A DNA stretch of 64,000 nucleotides from an uncultured Rhodospirillaceae bacterium. GTDB taxonomy: Bacteria > Pseudomonadota > Alphaproteobacteria > Reyranellales > Reyranellaceae. The notes beneath the pieces were generated by a model. That model had not been told where the DNA came from and did not search any database. It saw nothing but the letters and a program-made list of their open reading frames with translations. The stretch covers positions 32,682 to 96,681 of the forward strand of contig CAMFGZ010000022.1 in the NCBI GenBank assembly GCA_945952105.1. Direction: 5' to 3'. Positions within the stretch are counted from its first letter, which is position 1; each line of letters opens with the position of its first letter. The translations under genes and the position numbers were made by a program. Shown here one piece after another: positions 52,232 to 63,433 of the stretch.

Positions 52232-52888
52232 TCAGAACTCGACGTCGAGCTCCTCGACTTCCTCCGGCTCGGCCTTGGCCGCCGCCGTCCATTCCATCAT
52301 CGCGGGGAAGCGCAGCATCAGGTCGCGGTAGGCGGCCGAGGCGGGATCGAGCTTCACGCCGTAGGTGGCGAAGCGGGTGCAAACCGGCGCGTACATGGCG
52401 TCGGCCATGGTCGGCGTCGCGCCGAACAGATAGGGCCCGCCATATTTCTGCAGGCAGTCGCGCCAGATCGTCGTGACGCGCTCGATGTCGGCCTGGGCGC
52501 CGCCCCAGACCTTGAAGCTCTCATGGCGCACCTTGAGGTTCATCGGCAGCGCCGAGCGCAGGTTGGCGAAGCCGGAATGCATCTCGCCGCAGACCGCCCG
52601 GCAATGGGCGCGCGCCGCCTGATCGGCTGGCAGAAGCCCGGAGCCTGGCTTGATCTCGTGCAGGTACTCCGCGATGGCGAGCGTGTCCCAGACCTTCACC
52701 TGCCCATGTTCGAGGCAGGGCACCAGGAAAGAGGGCGAAAGCAGCAGCAGCTCGGCGCGGGTGGCGGGATCGTCCCAAGGGGCGATCCGCTCCTCGAAAT
52801 CGAGACCGGCAATCCGGCACAGGAGGAAGCCGCGAAGCGACCAAGAGGAATAGTTCTTGCTACTGACGGTGAGCGAGGCCTCGGCCAT
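52232..52888 (-). CDS. Glutathione S-transferase family protein
   Basis: 218 residues from ATG 52888. The thioredoxin-fold N-terminal half has SKNYSSWSLRGFLL with the serine typical of zeta/YfcF-like GSTs, followed by FLVPCLEHGQVKVWDTLAIAEYL containing the cis-Pro and the glutathione-gamma-Glu-binding segment (normally ESxAI; here DTLAI). The C-terminal half is helical. Substrate unknown. Divergent from phaZ; 82 nt separate the starts. Confidence 0.88.
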   Translation of the reverse strand: MAEASLTVSSKNYSSWSLRGFLLCRIAGLDFEERIAPWDDPATRAELLLLSPSFLVPCLEHGQVKVWDTLAIAEYLHEIKPGSGLLPADQAARAHCRAVCGEMHSGFANLRSALPMNLKVRHESFKVWGGAQADIERVTTIWRDCLQKYGGPYLFGATPTMADAMYAPVCTRFATYGVKLDPASAAYRDLMLRFPAMMEWTAAAKAEPEEVEELDVEF

Positions 52889-52970
52889 GGACTCCACCCC
52901 TCCCGATTGGTGGGACTGTCTGTGTCTTAGGTGCCCGCAAAGATGCAAATTCCGAGCCGGTTCGCACCTC

Positions 52971-54182
52971 ATGCTTTACGCGATGTACCAGACCGCCGCC
53001 GACATGATGCTTCCGGTCCGTCTGTGGGCGACGGCGGCGGGGCAGACCCTGGCGGGGGGCGGCGGCGCGAACCTCGACAGTTGGCGCGCGGCGGGCGCCC
53101 TGTGCGAGATGACGACGCGGGCCACGCTGACCCATCGCCGTCCGGACTTCGGGATTTCCGAGGTGAAGTACGGCAACCAGATGGTGACGGTGCGCGAGGA
53201 GGAGGTCTTTGCCACGCCGTTCGGCACCCTGCTGCGCTTCGCCAAGGTCGGCGTGCCGCCGCAGCCCAAGGTCCTGCTGGTCGCGCCTCTTTCAGGGCAT
53301 TTTGCGACGCTGCTGCGCGATACGGTGCGTGTGCTGCTGCCGGACCATGACGTGCATATCACCGACTGGGCCAATGCCCGCGATGTCGGCATCTGGAACG
53401 GCCGGTTCGGCTTCGACGAATATGTCGAGCACCTGATCAAGTTCCTCGAGGTGATGGGCCCGGGCGCCCATGTCGTCGCGGTCTGCCAGCCTTGTGTGCA
53501 GGCGCTGGTGGCGGCCTCGATCATGGCCGAGGACGACAACCCGGCCCAGCCGCGCAGCATGACCCTGATGGCCGGTCCCATCGACACGCGCATCAGCCCG
53601 ACCAAGGTCAACGAACTGGCCATGGGCAAGCCGATCAGCTGGTTCGAGCAGAACCTGATCCACCGCGTGCCGATGCGCTATCCGGGCGCCACGCGGCGGG
53701 TCTATCCCGGCTTCGTGCAGCTCACCGCCTTCATGAGCATGAACGCCGACCGCCACATCAAGGCGCAGGTCGATCTCTACAAGCACCTGGCCAAGGGCGA
53801 GACCGAGCAGGCCGCGACCATCAAGACCTTTTATGACGAATACTTCGCCGTGCTCGACATGACCGCCGAGTTTTATCTCGAAACTGTCCAGTGGGTGTTC
53901 CAGGAGCACCGGCTGGCCAAGGGCGAGCTCGACTGGAAGGGCCGGCGCGTCAATCCCAAGGCGATCCGCAAGACCGCCCTGTTCACCATCGAGGGCGAGC
54001 GCGACGACATCTGCGCCCTGGGCCAGACCGTGGCCGCCCACGACCTCTGTTCCAGCCTGCGGCCCTACCGCAAGAAGCACTATATGCAGGCCGGCGTCGG
54101 CCACTACGGCGTGTTCAGCGGCCGTCGCTGGGCGGGCCAGATCTACCCGCTGGTGCGAAACACCATTCTGGCCAACGAATAG
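52971..54182 (+). CDS. phaZ: Intracellular polyhydroxyalkanoate depolymerase
   Basis: 403 residues from ATG 52971 (MLYAMYQTAADMMLPVRLWA, the usual PhaZ N-terminus). The lipase-like elbow uses a cysteine, Cys172 in VCQPCVQA, as in PhaZ1 of Ralstonia-type bacteria; ITDWANARDVG and a C-terminal MQAGVGHYGVFSGRRW supply the Asp and His. It degrades stored PHB granules to release 3-hydroxybutyrate. A methylmalonyl-CoA mutase gene follows 40 nt downstream. Confidence 0.93.
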   Translation: MLYAMYQTAADMMLPVRLWATAAGQTLAGGGGANLDSWRAAGALCEMTTRATLTHRRPDFGISEVKYGNQMVTVREEEVFATPFGTLLRFAKVGVPPQPKVLLVAPLSGHFATLLRDTVRVLLPDHDVHITDWANARDVGIWNGRFGFDEYVEHLIKFLEVMGPGAHVVAVCQPCVQALVAASIMAEDDNPAQPRSMTLMAGPIDTRISPTKVNELAMGKPISWFEQNLIHRVPMRYPGATRRVYPGFVQLTAFMSMNADRHIKAQVDLYKHLAKGETEQAATIKTFYDEYFAVLDMTAEFYLETVQWVFQEHRLAKGELDWKGRRVNPKAIRKTALFTIEGERDDICALGQTVAAHDLCSSLRPYRKKHYMQAGVGHYGVFSGRRWAGQIYPLVRNTILANE

Positions 54183-54222
54183 CGGGGACTTTTCAGGCCG
54201 GAAATCCGCAGTACATTGGGGC

Positions 54223-56379
<2,157 letters not shown>

Positions 56380-56404
56380 TCGCGGCTTCGGCACAAAGAA
56401 AACC

Positions 56405-56508
56405 TCATGCTGAGGAGGCGGCGGAGCAGCCGTCTCGCAACATGGGCACGCACACCACGTTTGTCGCCCATCCTTCGAGACGCGGCCTGCGGCCGCTCCT
56501 CGGGATGA
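56405..56508. repeat. Imperfect inverted repeat with CTCATGCTGAGGAGG-type arm
   Basis: Arms 56405-56447 and 56466-56508 are largely reverse complementary (outer TCATNCTGAGGAG against CTCCTCGGGATGA, inner CGTCTCG against CGAGACG, innermost GGGC/GCCC), around an 18-nt loop. It sits between the convergent ends of the mutase and DUF3108 genes. Same class as the element at 38771. Confidence 0.7.
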
Positions 56509-56520
56509 AGTACTGCGAGG

Positions 56521-57354
56521 CTACTTCCGCATCGCCTGGCTTTCCTCGGGCGTCAGCGGGCGTTCGCGGAAGGTGAGGATGCGGCCGCGGATCGTGCCGA
56601 AGCCGGTCTGGGCTTCGAGCTTGGCGGGATAGCGCATCTGGGTCTGGTCCATGCGCGCGAGCCAGACGCGCATCGGACGCTCGCGCTCGGTCTCGGCCTC
56701 CTTGGGCGCTTCGTCGAATTCGCCGGCCACGCGCCGGGTGAAGATCTCGCAGACCAGCAGGTCGCCCTGCGCGCCGGGCACGCCGGCCTTGGCGGCCGGC
56801 TCGGTGCCGATCTTGCGGATGATGATGTCGATGCGGCGCTTGCCGTCGTTGCTCTGCACGGTGCGGTCGCAGGCCGCGTCACCCGCCATTCCCACGCTGA
56901 GGGCGGCCGACAGCGGATCGAGCGAACCGCGCCGCTGCTCGTCCGAGATGGTGTTCTGCGGCGATGGCTTGTAGGCCGGGTTGTGCGTCTCCTGGATCGT
57001 GCCACCGGCATATTGCGCGACCCAGGTCCGGGGCTTGTCGCCCACGACGATGGACAGGGAGCCGGCCGAGGGGCGCGCGCCCTGCGGGGAGAAGCCGCCC
57101 CAGGCGCGGTTGCGGCCGTCATAGTTCATAGTGACGGCTTTCAGGATACCTTCCTTGAAGGTCCGGCTTTCGACATCGTAGCTGGTGCCGTTGAATTTGG
57201 CGGTGACGTCGATGCGGAAACCCGACAGGCCGGCAAAGGTGATCTCGTAAGCGATGTCGACCTGACGCGCGTCGGATGCCGCCCCCTGGGCCGACGCCGC
57301 CGCAGGCGCGGCCACGCTCAAGGCAATCGCTGCCATGGCCTTGCGAAATCTCAT
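56521..57354 (-). CDS. DUF3108 periplasmic protein
   Basis: 277 residues with a signal peptide (cleavage near ASAQ, 22-23). VDIAYEITFAGLSGFRIDVTA, YDVESRTFKEGILKAVTM and KLEAQTGFGTIRGRILTF match DUF3108, a beta-rich envelope family of unknown function. Two cysteines (DAACDRT, LVCEIF) may form a disulfide. Divergent from the Atm1-like exporter, with a 106-nt gap. Confidence 0.83.
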   Translation of the reverse strand: MRFRKAMAAIALSVAAPAAASAQGAASDARQVDIAYEITFAGLSGFRIDVTAKFNGTSYDVESRTFKEGILKAVTMNYDGRNRAWGGFSPQGARPSAGSLSIVVGDKPRTWVAQYAGGTIQETHNPAYKPSPQNTISDEQRRGSLDPLSAALSVGMAGDAACDRTVQSNDGKRRIDIIIRKIGTEPAAKAGVPGAQGDLLVCEIFTRRVAGEFDEAPKEAETERERPMRVWLARMDQTQMRYPAKLEAQTGFGTIRGRILTFRERPLTPEESQAMRK

Positions 57355-57460
57355 GCGAGTCCCTTTCTCGGAGGGGCTTACTTCGGCCTGTCAGGCACGA
57401 TAGAAGGCCGACGCTCCCTTCGCCACCCAACATGGTGGCCCAATAAGGCATTTTTCGTTC

Positions 57461-59329
57461 ATGTCGAAAACCGTCACGGACGGCGCCCCCCGGATGGACG
57501 CCTCGCGAACATGGGGGGTCATCGTGATCCTGGGCCGCCATTTGTGGCCAAAGGGTGAATCCGGCCTGCGGGTACGAGTCGTCGTGGCGCTGGTCCTGTT
57601 GGTGGTCGCCAAGGTCACGAACGTCTACGTGCCGATCCTCTATAAGAATGCAGTCGATGCGCTGGGGGTGCCGGCCGCGCAGGCGGTGGCGGTGCCGATC
57701 GCGCTGATCGTGGCCTACGGCGTTGCCCGCGTGCTTTCCCAAGCCTTCGGCGAAATCCGCGATGCCGTCTTCGCGCCGGTGGCGCAGCGGGCGATTCGCA
57801 ATCTCGCCCTCGAAGTGTTCGGCCATCTCCATTCACTGTCTCTGCGATTCCACCTCGAGCGGCAGACCGGCGGCTTGAGCCGCGTCATCGAGCGCGGCAC
57901 CCAGGGCATGGAATTCCTGATCCGCTTCACGACCTTCAACATCCTGCCAACGCTGTTCGAAATCCTCCTGGTCGGCGGCATCCTGTGGAGCCTGTACGAT
58001 TGGCGCTTCTCGGCCGTCACGCTGGTCGTGGTCGGCGCCTACATCGCCTTCTCCATCATCCTCTCGGAATGGCGCATCAAGTTCGTGCGCTCCATGAACG
58101 ATGCCGACACCGATGCGAACGCCAAGGCGATCGACAGCCTGCTGAACTTCGAGACGGTGAAGTATTTCGGCAACGAACCGCACGAGGCGCGCCGCTACGA
58201 TGTCGGCCGCCGGCGCTACGAGAAGGCGGCGATACGCTCCAGCCGCACGCTGTCCCTGCTCAACATCGGCCAGGGCACGATCATTTCGGTCGGCCTTGTC
58301 CTCGTGATGGCGATGGCGGGGCAGGGTGTGGTTGCCGGCTCGATGACGATCGGCGACTTCGTCGCGGTCAACGCCTTCCTGATCCAGCTCTACATGCCGC
58401 TCAACATGCTGGGCTTCGCCTATCGCGAAATCCGCAACGCGCTGGTCAACATGGAGAAGATGTTCGGCCTGCTGCAGGTGCAGGCCGAGATCGCCGACAA
58501 GCCCGGTGCGCCGCCACTCGTCGTCAGCGGCGGCGAGATCGTGTTCGACCATGTCGACTTCCACTACGAGAAGGCGCGCCCGATCCTGCACGACGTCAGT
58601 TTCCGCGTGGCGCCCGGCGAGACCGTCGCCATTGTGGGCTCGAGCGGTGCCGGCAAGTCGACGATCTCGCGCATCCTGTTCCGCTTCTACGACGTGGCCT
58701 CGGGCCATGTCCGCATCGACGGGCAGGACATCCGCGACGTCCAGCAGGCGAGCCTGCGCGCGTCCATTGGCGTGGTGCCGCAGGACACGGTGCTGTTTAA
58801 CGACACGATCTATTACAACATCGCCTATGGTCGGCCCGGCGCCGCCCGCGAGGAGGTCGAGGAGGCCGCGCGGCTGGCCCGCATCCACGATTTCATCATG
58901 GCGCTGCCGCAAGGCTACGATAGCACCGTCGGCGAGCGCGGGCTGAAGCTTTCGGGTGGCGAGAAGCAACGCGTGGCGATCGCGCGCACCATCCTCAAGA
59001 ACCCGCGCATCCTTCTGTTCGACGAGGCGACCAGCGCGCTCGACACGCGCACCGAGCAGGAGATCCAGCGTTCGCTGGAGGAGGTGAGCCGTGGCCGGAC
59101 CACGGTGATCATCGCGCACCGGCTGTCGACCATCATCAATGCCGACGACATCGTCGTCCTCGACCGCGGTCGCGTCGCCGAGCGCGGCCGGCATGGCGAG
59201 CTCCTGGCCCGCAACGGTCTCTATGCCGACATGTGGCAGCGCCAGCAGGAAGCCGCCGCCGAGGCCGAGCGTCATGTCGAGGAGCCGCCGTCCTTCCGGG
59301 CCGAGGGGCATCTGCGTGTCGGCGACTAG
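57461..59329 (+). CDS. Atm1/HMT1-type ABC exporter (membrane plus ATPase)
   Basis: 622 residues: an N-terminal six-helix exporter domain (about 40-330) and an ATPase domain with Walker A GSSGAGKST (about 392-400), Q loop GVVPQDTVLF, signature LSGGEKQ (from about 497), Walker B ILLFDEATSALD and the H loop AHRLSTI. AKAIDSLLNFETVKYFGNE is the hallmark of Atm1/ABCB7-type exporters, which move glutathione-linked sulfur or metal conjugates. ATG 57461. The MFS gene overlaps its end by 14 nt. Confidence 0.9.
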   Translation: MSKTVTDGAPRMDASRTWGVIVILGRHLWPKGESGLRVRVVVALVLLVVAKVTNVYVPILYKNAVDALGVPAAQAVAVPIALIVAYGVARVLSQAFGEIRDAVFAPVAQRAIRNLALEVFGHLHSLSLRFHLERQTGGLSRVIERGTQGMEFLIRFTTFNILPTLFEILLVGGILWSLYDWRFSAVTLVVVGAYIAFSIILSEWRIKFVRSMNDADTDANAKAIDSLLNFETVKYFGNEPHEARRYDVGRRRYEKAAIRSSRTLSLLNIGQGTIISVGLVLVMAMAGQGVVAGSMTIGDFVAVNAFLIQLYMPLNMLGFAYREIRNALVNMEKMFGLLQVQAEIADKPGAPPLVVSGGEIVFDHVDFHYEKARPILHDVSFRVAPGETVAIVGSSGAGKSTISRILFRFYDVASGHVRIDGQDIRDVQQASLRASIGVVPQDTVLFNDTIYYNIAYGRPGAAREEVEEAARLARIHDFIMALPQGYDSTVGERGLKLSGGEKQRVAIARTILKNPRILLFDEATSALDTRTEQEIQRSLEEVSRGRTTVIIAHRLSTIINADDIVVLDRGRVAERGRHGELLARNGLYADMWQRQQEAAAEAERHVEEPPSFRAEGHLRVGD

Positions 59330-60473
59330 CCCGGCTGCCACCGGCCTCTGGCGTTCTCTCGTTCCCGTCTTCACGGCCTGCGCGGCGATCGGCCTGCAGT
59401 CGGGCGCGGCGATGCCGCTGGTACCGCTGGCGTTGGAGCGGCAGGGCGCGGACAAGCTGACCATCGGCATCATCTCGGCCGCATGGGCGATCGGCATGCT
59501 GACGACTGGCCCGTACATTCCGCGGCTGGCCGCCCGCTTCGGCGCCGTGCCGCTCATCCTCGCCGCCGTTGTGGCCGGTTCCCTGTGCACGGTCGGCTAT
59601 ACGCTGAACACCCATCCCGTCGCCTGGTTCGCGCTCACCTTCGTGCATGGCGCGGTCGGCGGCGTGCCGTGGGTGGTGAGCGAGATCTGGATGAACCTCG
59701 TCGTCGAGGAGAGGCGGCGCGGCCGGGTCATGGCGATCTATGCCGCGATGTTCGCGGGCGGCATGGCGCTGGGACCCTTCGTCCTGCAGATCGTCGGAGT
59801 CTACGGTCCGGTGCCGTTCCTGACCTGCGCCGGGCTCGCCCTGCTGATCGCCCTGCCGCTGCTGCCCTACAGGTACCGGGCGCCGGCGATCCGACATCAT
59901 GCCGAAAGCGGCTACGGCGCCATCTTCGTGGCGGCGCCGCTGGCCATGCTCGCGGCCTTTGCGGGAGGCCTGGGCGAGCAGGTCGCCTTCAGCTTCCTGC
60001 CGGTCTATGCCGTGGGTGCCGGCGTGGCGCCGGAGACCGGCGCGCTGTGGCTTTCGGCCTTCGTCGTCGGCAACGTGGCCCTGCAGTGGCCGATCGGCTG
60101 GCTGGCCGACCATGTCGACCGGCGCGGCGTGCTGGTGGGCTGCGCGCTCGCCAGTGCGGCGCTGGTGGTCGGCCTCACGTTCGTGCCGGCGCAGTCGTTC
60201 TCCATCGTCGGCGTCATCATGCTGTGGGGCGGCATCTCGTTCGCGATCTATCCGGTGGGCCTGGCTCTGCTTGGCCAGCAGTTCCGCGGGGGCGACATCG
60301 CTCGCGCGAATACCGCTTTCAGCCTGATCTACGTCGTCGGCGGGCTGGTCGGCCGGCCGCTCACGGGGGCGGCAATGGATGTGTTGGGCGAACCCGGCCT
60401 CGGCTGGACGCTCGGGTTCTTCTATACGATTGCCGCGCTGGGCACCTTGCTGGCAATGCACCGCCGTCGCTGA
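59316..60473 (+). CDS. MFS transporter
   Basis: 385 residues, about 12 transmembrane helices. The start GTG 59316 (VSATSPAATGLWRSL) overlaps the end of the exporter gene by 14 nt and has GAGGGG 6-8 nt upstream, which favours translational coupling. The loop between helices 8 and 9 (DHVDRRGVLVG) is the repeated MFS D-x4-R-R motif. Similar to YcaD-type efflux carriers; substrate unknown. Confidence 0.85.
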   Translation: MSATSPAATGLWRSLVPVFTACAAIGLQSGAAMPLVPLALERQGADKLTIGIISAAWAIGMLTTGPYIPRLAARFGAVPLILAAVVAGSLCTVGYTLNTHPVAWFALTFVHGAVGGVPWVVSEIWMNLVVEERRRGRVMAIYAAMFAGGMALGPFVLQIVGVYGPVPFLTCAGLALLIALPLLPYRYRAPAIRHHAESGYGAIFVAAPLAMLAAFAGGLGEQVAFSFLPVYAVGAGVAPETGALWLSAFVVGNVALQWPIGWLADHVDRRGVLVGCALASAALVVGLTFVPAQSFSIVGVIMLWGGISFAIYPVGLALLGQQFRGGDIARANTAFSLIYVVGGLVGRPLTGAAMDVLGEPGLGWTLGFFYTIAALGTLLAMHRRR

Positions 60474-60488
60474 TAAGTCTGGCCGCCG

Positions 60489-61487
60489 ATGAGTGCGTCC
60501 GCAGCGATTTCCGGCATGTCGGCCGACCCGCTCCTTGAGCCCCTGCTGAAGGGCGACCGGCGGGCGCTGGCCCAGGCCATCACCCTGATCGAATCGACAC
60601 GCGGCGACCATCGCGCGCGCGCCGATGCGCTCCTGGCCGAAGTGCTGCCGCATACCGGCAGGTCCGTGCGCCTCGGCATCACCGGGGTTCCAGGCGTCGG
60701 CAAGTCGACCCTGATCGAGCGTTTCGGCCTCTCGCTGCTGGAACGCGGCCGGTCGCTCGCCGTGCTGGCGATCGATCCCTCGTCGAAGCGAGGGGGCGGG
60801 TCGATCCTGGGCGACAAGACGCGGATGGAGGAGCTGTCGCGCCGACGCGAGGCTTTCATCCGGCCATCGCCGGCCGGCATCACCCTGGGCGGCGTCGCGC
60901 GGCGCACGCGCGAGACGATGCTGCTGGTGGAAGCGGCGGGATTCGACACGGTGATCGTCGAAACGGTGGGCGTGGGCCAGTCCGAGACCGCGGTCTCCGA
61001 CATGGTCGACATGTTCATCGTGCTGCTGCTGCCGGCGGGCGGCGACGACCTGCAGGGCATCAAGCGCGGCGTGATCGAGCTGGCCGACCTGATCGTGGTC
61101 AACAAGGCCGACGGCGACCTGAAGGCCACCGCGCAGCGCTCCGCCGCCGACTATCAGCACGCGCTGCGCATGCTGCGCTCGCCGACGGCCGGTTGGACTC
61201 CGGAAGTCACCACCAGTTCGGCGCAGACGGGCGAGGGCGTCGCCGAGATCTGGGGCGTCGTGGAGCGTTTCAACGCGGCGGTGGGCGAGAAGGGCATACA
61301 GAGACGCCGTGCCGAGCAGGCGCGCGCCTGGATGTGGAACGAGGTCGGGGAGACGCTGCTGGCCGAGCTGAAGAAGCACCCCGAGGTGCGCCGGCTGGTG
61401 GGCGGGCTGGAGCGCGAGGTCGAGGCTGGCCGGGCAACCCCCGCCGCAGCGGCCCGAACCATGCTACAAGCCTTCCATGGCCGCTAA
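60489..61487 (+). CDS. meaB: Methylmalonyl-CoA mutase-associated GTPase MeaB
   Basis: 332 residues of the G3E family: P loop GVPGVGKS (66-73), AIDPSSKRGGGSILGDKTRM (switch I), ETVGVGQSE (switch II) and VVNKADGD (base recognition). It gates cofactor loading and protects methylmalonyl-CoA mutase, encoded at 54223. Starts 15 nt after the MFS gene; its last 11 nt overlap the YcgN-like gene. Confidence 0.95.
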   Translation: MSASAAISGMSADPLLEPLLKGDRRALAQAITLIESTRGDHRARADALLAEVLPHTGRSVRLGITGVPGVGKSTLIERFGLSLLERGRSLAVLAIDPSSKRGGGSILGDKTRMEELSRRREAFIRPSPAGITLGGVARRTRETMLLVEAAGFDTVIVETVGVGQSETAVSDMVDMFIVLLLPAGGDDLQGIKRGVIELADLIVVNKADGDLKATAQRSAADYQHALRMLRSPTAGWTPEVTTSSAQTGEGVAEIWGVVERFNAAVGEKGIQRRRAEQARAWMWNEVGETLLAELKKHPEVRRLVGGLEREVEAGRATPAAAARTMLQAFHGR

Positions 61488-61959
61488 ATCCTTCCTGAAG
61501 CGGGCGCGCCGCGCCGCCGAGGCCCAGAAGGAGCCCTTCTGGAAGCGCAAGACCCTCTCCGAGATGACCAAGCAGGAGTGGGAATCCCTCTGCGACGGCT
61601 GCGGCATGTGCTGCGTCAACAAGCTGGAATACGAGGGAACGGGCGAACTGGCCCAGACCGATACCTGCTGCAAGCTGCTGGACCCCAGGACCGCGCTCTG
61701 CCGGGACTACAAGAACCGTAAGAAGATCGTGCCGGATTGCATCCAGCTCACCCCAAAGGTGGTGGCCAAAATGGATTGGCTCCCAAGGACTTGTGGGTAC
61801 CGGCTCGTCCACTTCAAGCAGGACCTCTACTGGTGGCACCCGCTGATTTCGGGCGACCCGAACACCGTGCACGAGGCGGGAATCTCGGCCCGGGGCCGGG
61901 TCATCCCGGAGGATCAGGTCGAGGACATCAGCGAAAGAGTCGTGGATTGGTTTGCTTGA
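61477..61959 (+). CDS. YcgN/UPF0260-type cysteine-cluster protein
   Basis: 160 residues. Cysteines CDGCGMCC (39-46), TCCKLLD, LCRDY, PDCIQL and TCGYR form the YkgJ/YcgN (UPF0260) pattern, which probably binds zinc or an Fe-S cluster. Overall WKRKTLSEMTKQEWESLCDG and WLPRTCGYRLV are very typical of YcgN. Function unknown. Coupled to meaB by overlap; a terminator follows. Confidence 0.9.
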   Translation: MAAKSFLKRARRAAEAQKEPFWKRKTLSEMTKQEWESLCDGCGMCCVNKLEYEGTGELAQTDTCCKLLDPRTALCRDYKNRKKIVPDCIQLTPKVVAKMDWLPRTCGYRLVHFKQDLYWWHPLISGDPNTVHEAGISARGRVIPEDQVEDISERVVDWFA

Positions 61960-61992
61960 CGGGCACCCGTTCGGCCCGTAAAAAGCCGGCCT

Positions 61993-62020
61993 TCCCGCCC
62001 TCCGGCGGGATCGTTTTTTA
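61993..62020 (+). terminator. Rho-independent terminator between ycgN-like gene and rpmB
   Basis: A 7-bp GC stem (61993-61999 with 62004-62010) and 4-nt loop followed by TCGTTTTTTA. It ends the exporter-MFS-meaB-ycgN transcript; rpmB starts 12 nt later, so its promoter must lie upstream or within the preceding gene's end. Confidence 0.8.
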
Positions 62021-62032
62021 GCGGATATTGTC

Positions 62033-62338
62033 ATGCCCCGTCGCTGCGCCCTCTCGGGCAAGTCCGTCCAGTACGGCAACAATGTGAGCCACGCGAACAA
62101 CAAGTCGAAGCGCCGGTTCATGTCGAACCTGCAGGTCGCTTCGGTCCTGTCCGACGCGCTGGGCCACGCGGTCCGCCTGCGCCTGACCCCGCGCGGCATC
62201 AAGACCATCGAGCACAATGGCGGCATCGACGCCTACCTGCTCGAGACGAACGACAGCAAGCTCTCGCCCGAGATGAAGGTGCTGAAGCGCCGCGTCGTGT
62301 CGGCCAAGGGCAAGAAGGACGCGAAGGCGGCCGCCTAA
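62033..62338 (+). CDS. rpmB: 50S ribosomal protein L28
   Basis: 101 residues, the longer alphaproteobacterial form. MPRRCALSGKSVQYGNNVSHA, NKSKRRFMSNLQ and LRLTPRGIKTIEHNGGID are L28 signatures. Part of the large ribosomal subunit. No L33 gene is adjacent. A hairpin without a T tract lies after the stop (62350-62370). Confidence 0.97.
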   Translation: MPRRCALSGKSVQYGNNVSHANNKSKRRFMSNLQVASVLSDALGHAVRLRLTPRGIKTIEHNGGIDAYLLETNDSKLSPEMKVLKRRVVSAKGKKDAKAAA

Positions 62339-62420
62339 GTGGGCTGTGCGGGCTGAGCGAAGTTCAGCCCCCGCGCCGCGCCTGCCGTCGAAGTGAGGCG
62401 GCTTTGTCGTTGGCGAGGCG

Positions 62421-63416
62421 CTACGGCGCCAACTCGAACAGTATCAGTATGTTGCGCTGAAGCGGATTGAAGTTGTCGTCCGACATCAGCCAGAGCAGCG
62501 TCTCGCCCCTGGCGCCGCGTGTTGCCGCCAACCCTTCCAGATTGTCGACCGCATAGGGCGACGAGAGGTGCGCCAGTTCCTCCGGCCGCACCGTCGCGCC
62601 GGCCGCGAGCTGGACGGCGTCGAACCGCATCACCCGCACGCGCACGCCCCGCACCATGTCGAAGGCACGTTCCAGCGTGGTGTAGGATCCATCCGGCAGT
62701 ACCGCCAGCGCGGTCGGCTTGTAGTCGGGTACAGTCGCGTAGCTGAAGGTGCTCCAGGCATAGCGGCCGCCGGGCTGGGGCTTGCCGATCCAGCCGACCA
62801 CCGTGCCGGCCTGGCGGCTGTATTCCTCGCTGATGGCGATGACGGTGCCGTCGGCCAAGGCGGTCAGGGCTTCGATGCCGCCGTTGCCCGGCTGCCGGCC
62901 GATATCGGCCGGCCCTTCCACGGGCAGGGGCGTTGCGGTGAGTGTCGGGTAACGCCACAGCCGGTGGCGGCGCTCGAAGGCCACCAGCCACGATCCGTCG
63001 GGCAGGCGCGCCATCGCCTCGGCGTCGGCTTCGGGTTTGCTGTCGATCGGCTTGCCGTCGAGGCCGCGCAACTGGCCCATCCGCGCATCGGCCAGTCCCA
63101 CCAGCATGCCCTTGTCGTCGAAGCGTGGCGTCGCGACCAGCCAGGCTCCCTCGTCTGAGATCGAGGTCAGCGTGCGGTTGTCCGGCGTGACGTGCAGGTC
63201 GGACAGGCCGCCGAAATTGCGCGAGTTCGCACGCATCTCGAGGCCGCCGCGCCAGACCAGCTTGCCGACGCGCGTTGCCCTGGGCTCGTCGATCTTGAGC
63301 GTGAGCGCCGAGCTTTCGATCGTGATGGGAACTTCCTGCGCACCGGCCGGCGGCGGCGAAACGCCGGCACAGGCCGCGACGAGCAGGCAGAGCGAAAGAA
63401 GGAAGCGGTTCACCAC
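62421..63416 (-). CDS. Esterase-like/phytase-like beta-propeller lipoprotein
   Basis: 331 residues if GTG 63416 is the start (GTG 63413 is equivalent; no ATG is available). The lipobox LVAAC marks Cys16 for lipidation. Propeller-like repeats include GGLSDLHVTPDNRTLTSISD, DAEAMARLPDGSWLVAFER, GIEALTALADGTVIAISEE and DNLEGLAATRGARG, matching the 'esterase-like activity of phytase' family. The enzymatic role is unproven. It follows cobT by 17 nt on the same strand. Confidence 0.82.
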   Translation of the reverse strand: MVNRFLLSLCLLVAACAGVSPPPAGAQEVPITIESSALTLKIDEPRATRVGKLVWRGGLEMRANSRNFGGLSDLHVTPDNRTLTSISDEGAWLVATPRFDDKGMLVGLADARMGQLRGLDGKPIDSKPEADAEAMARLPDGSWLVAFERRHRLWRYPTLTATPLPVEGPADIGRQPGNGGIEALTALADGTVIAISEEYSRQAGTVVGWIGKPQPGGRYAWSTFSYATVPDYKPTALAVLPDGSYTTLERAFDMVRGVRVRVMRFDAVQLAAGATVRPEELAHLSSPYAVDNLEGLAATRGARGETLLWLMSDDNFNPLQRNILILFELAP

Positions 63417-63433
63417 ATGAGACAAGCGCCCGA

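Noticed and set aside
59136..61379. 747-codon minus-strand frame opposite the MFS and meaB genes
   Set aside because: Opposite strand of MeaB, whose GTPase motifs are unmistakable.
62350..62370. Hairpin after rpmB as a terminator
   Set aside because: Seven-bp stem with no T run on either strand.
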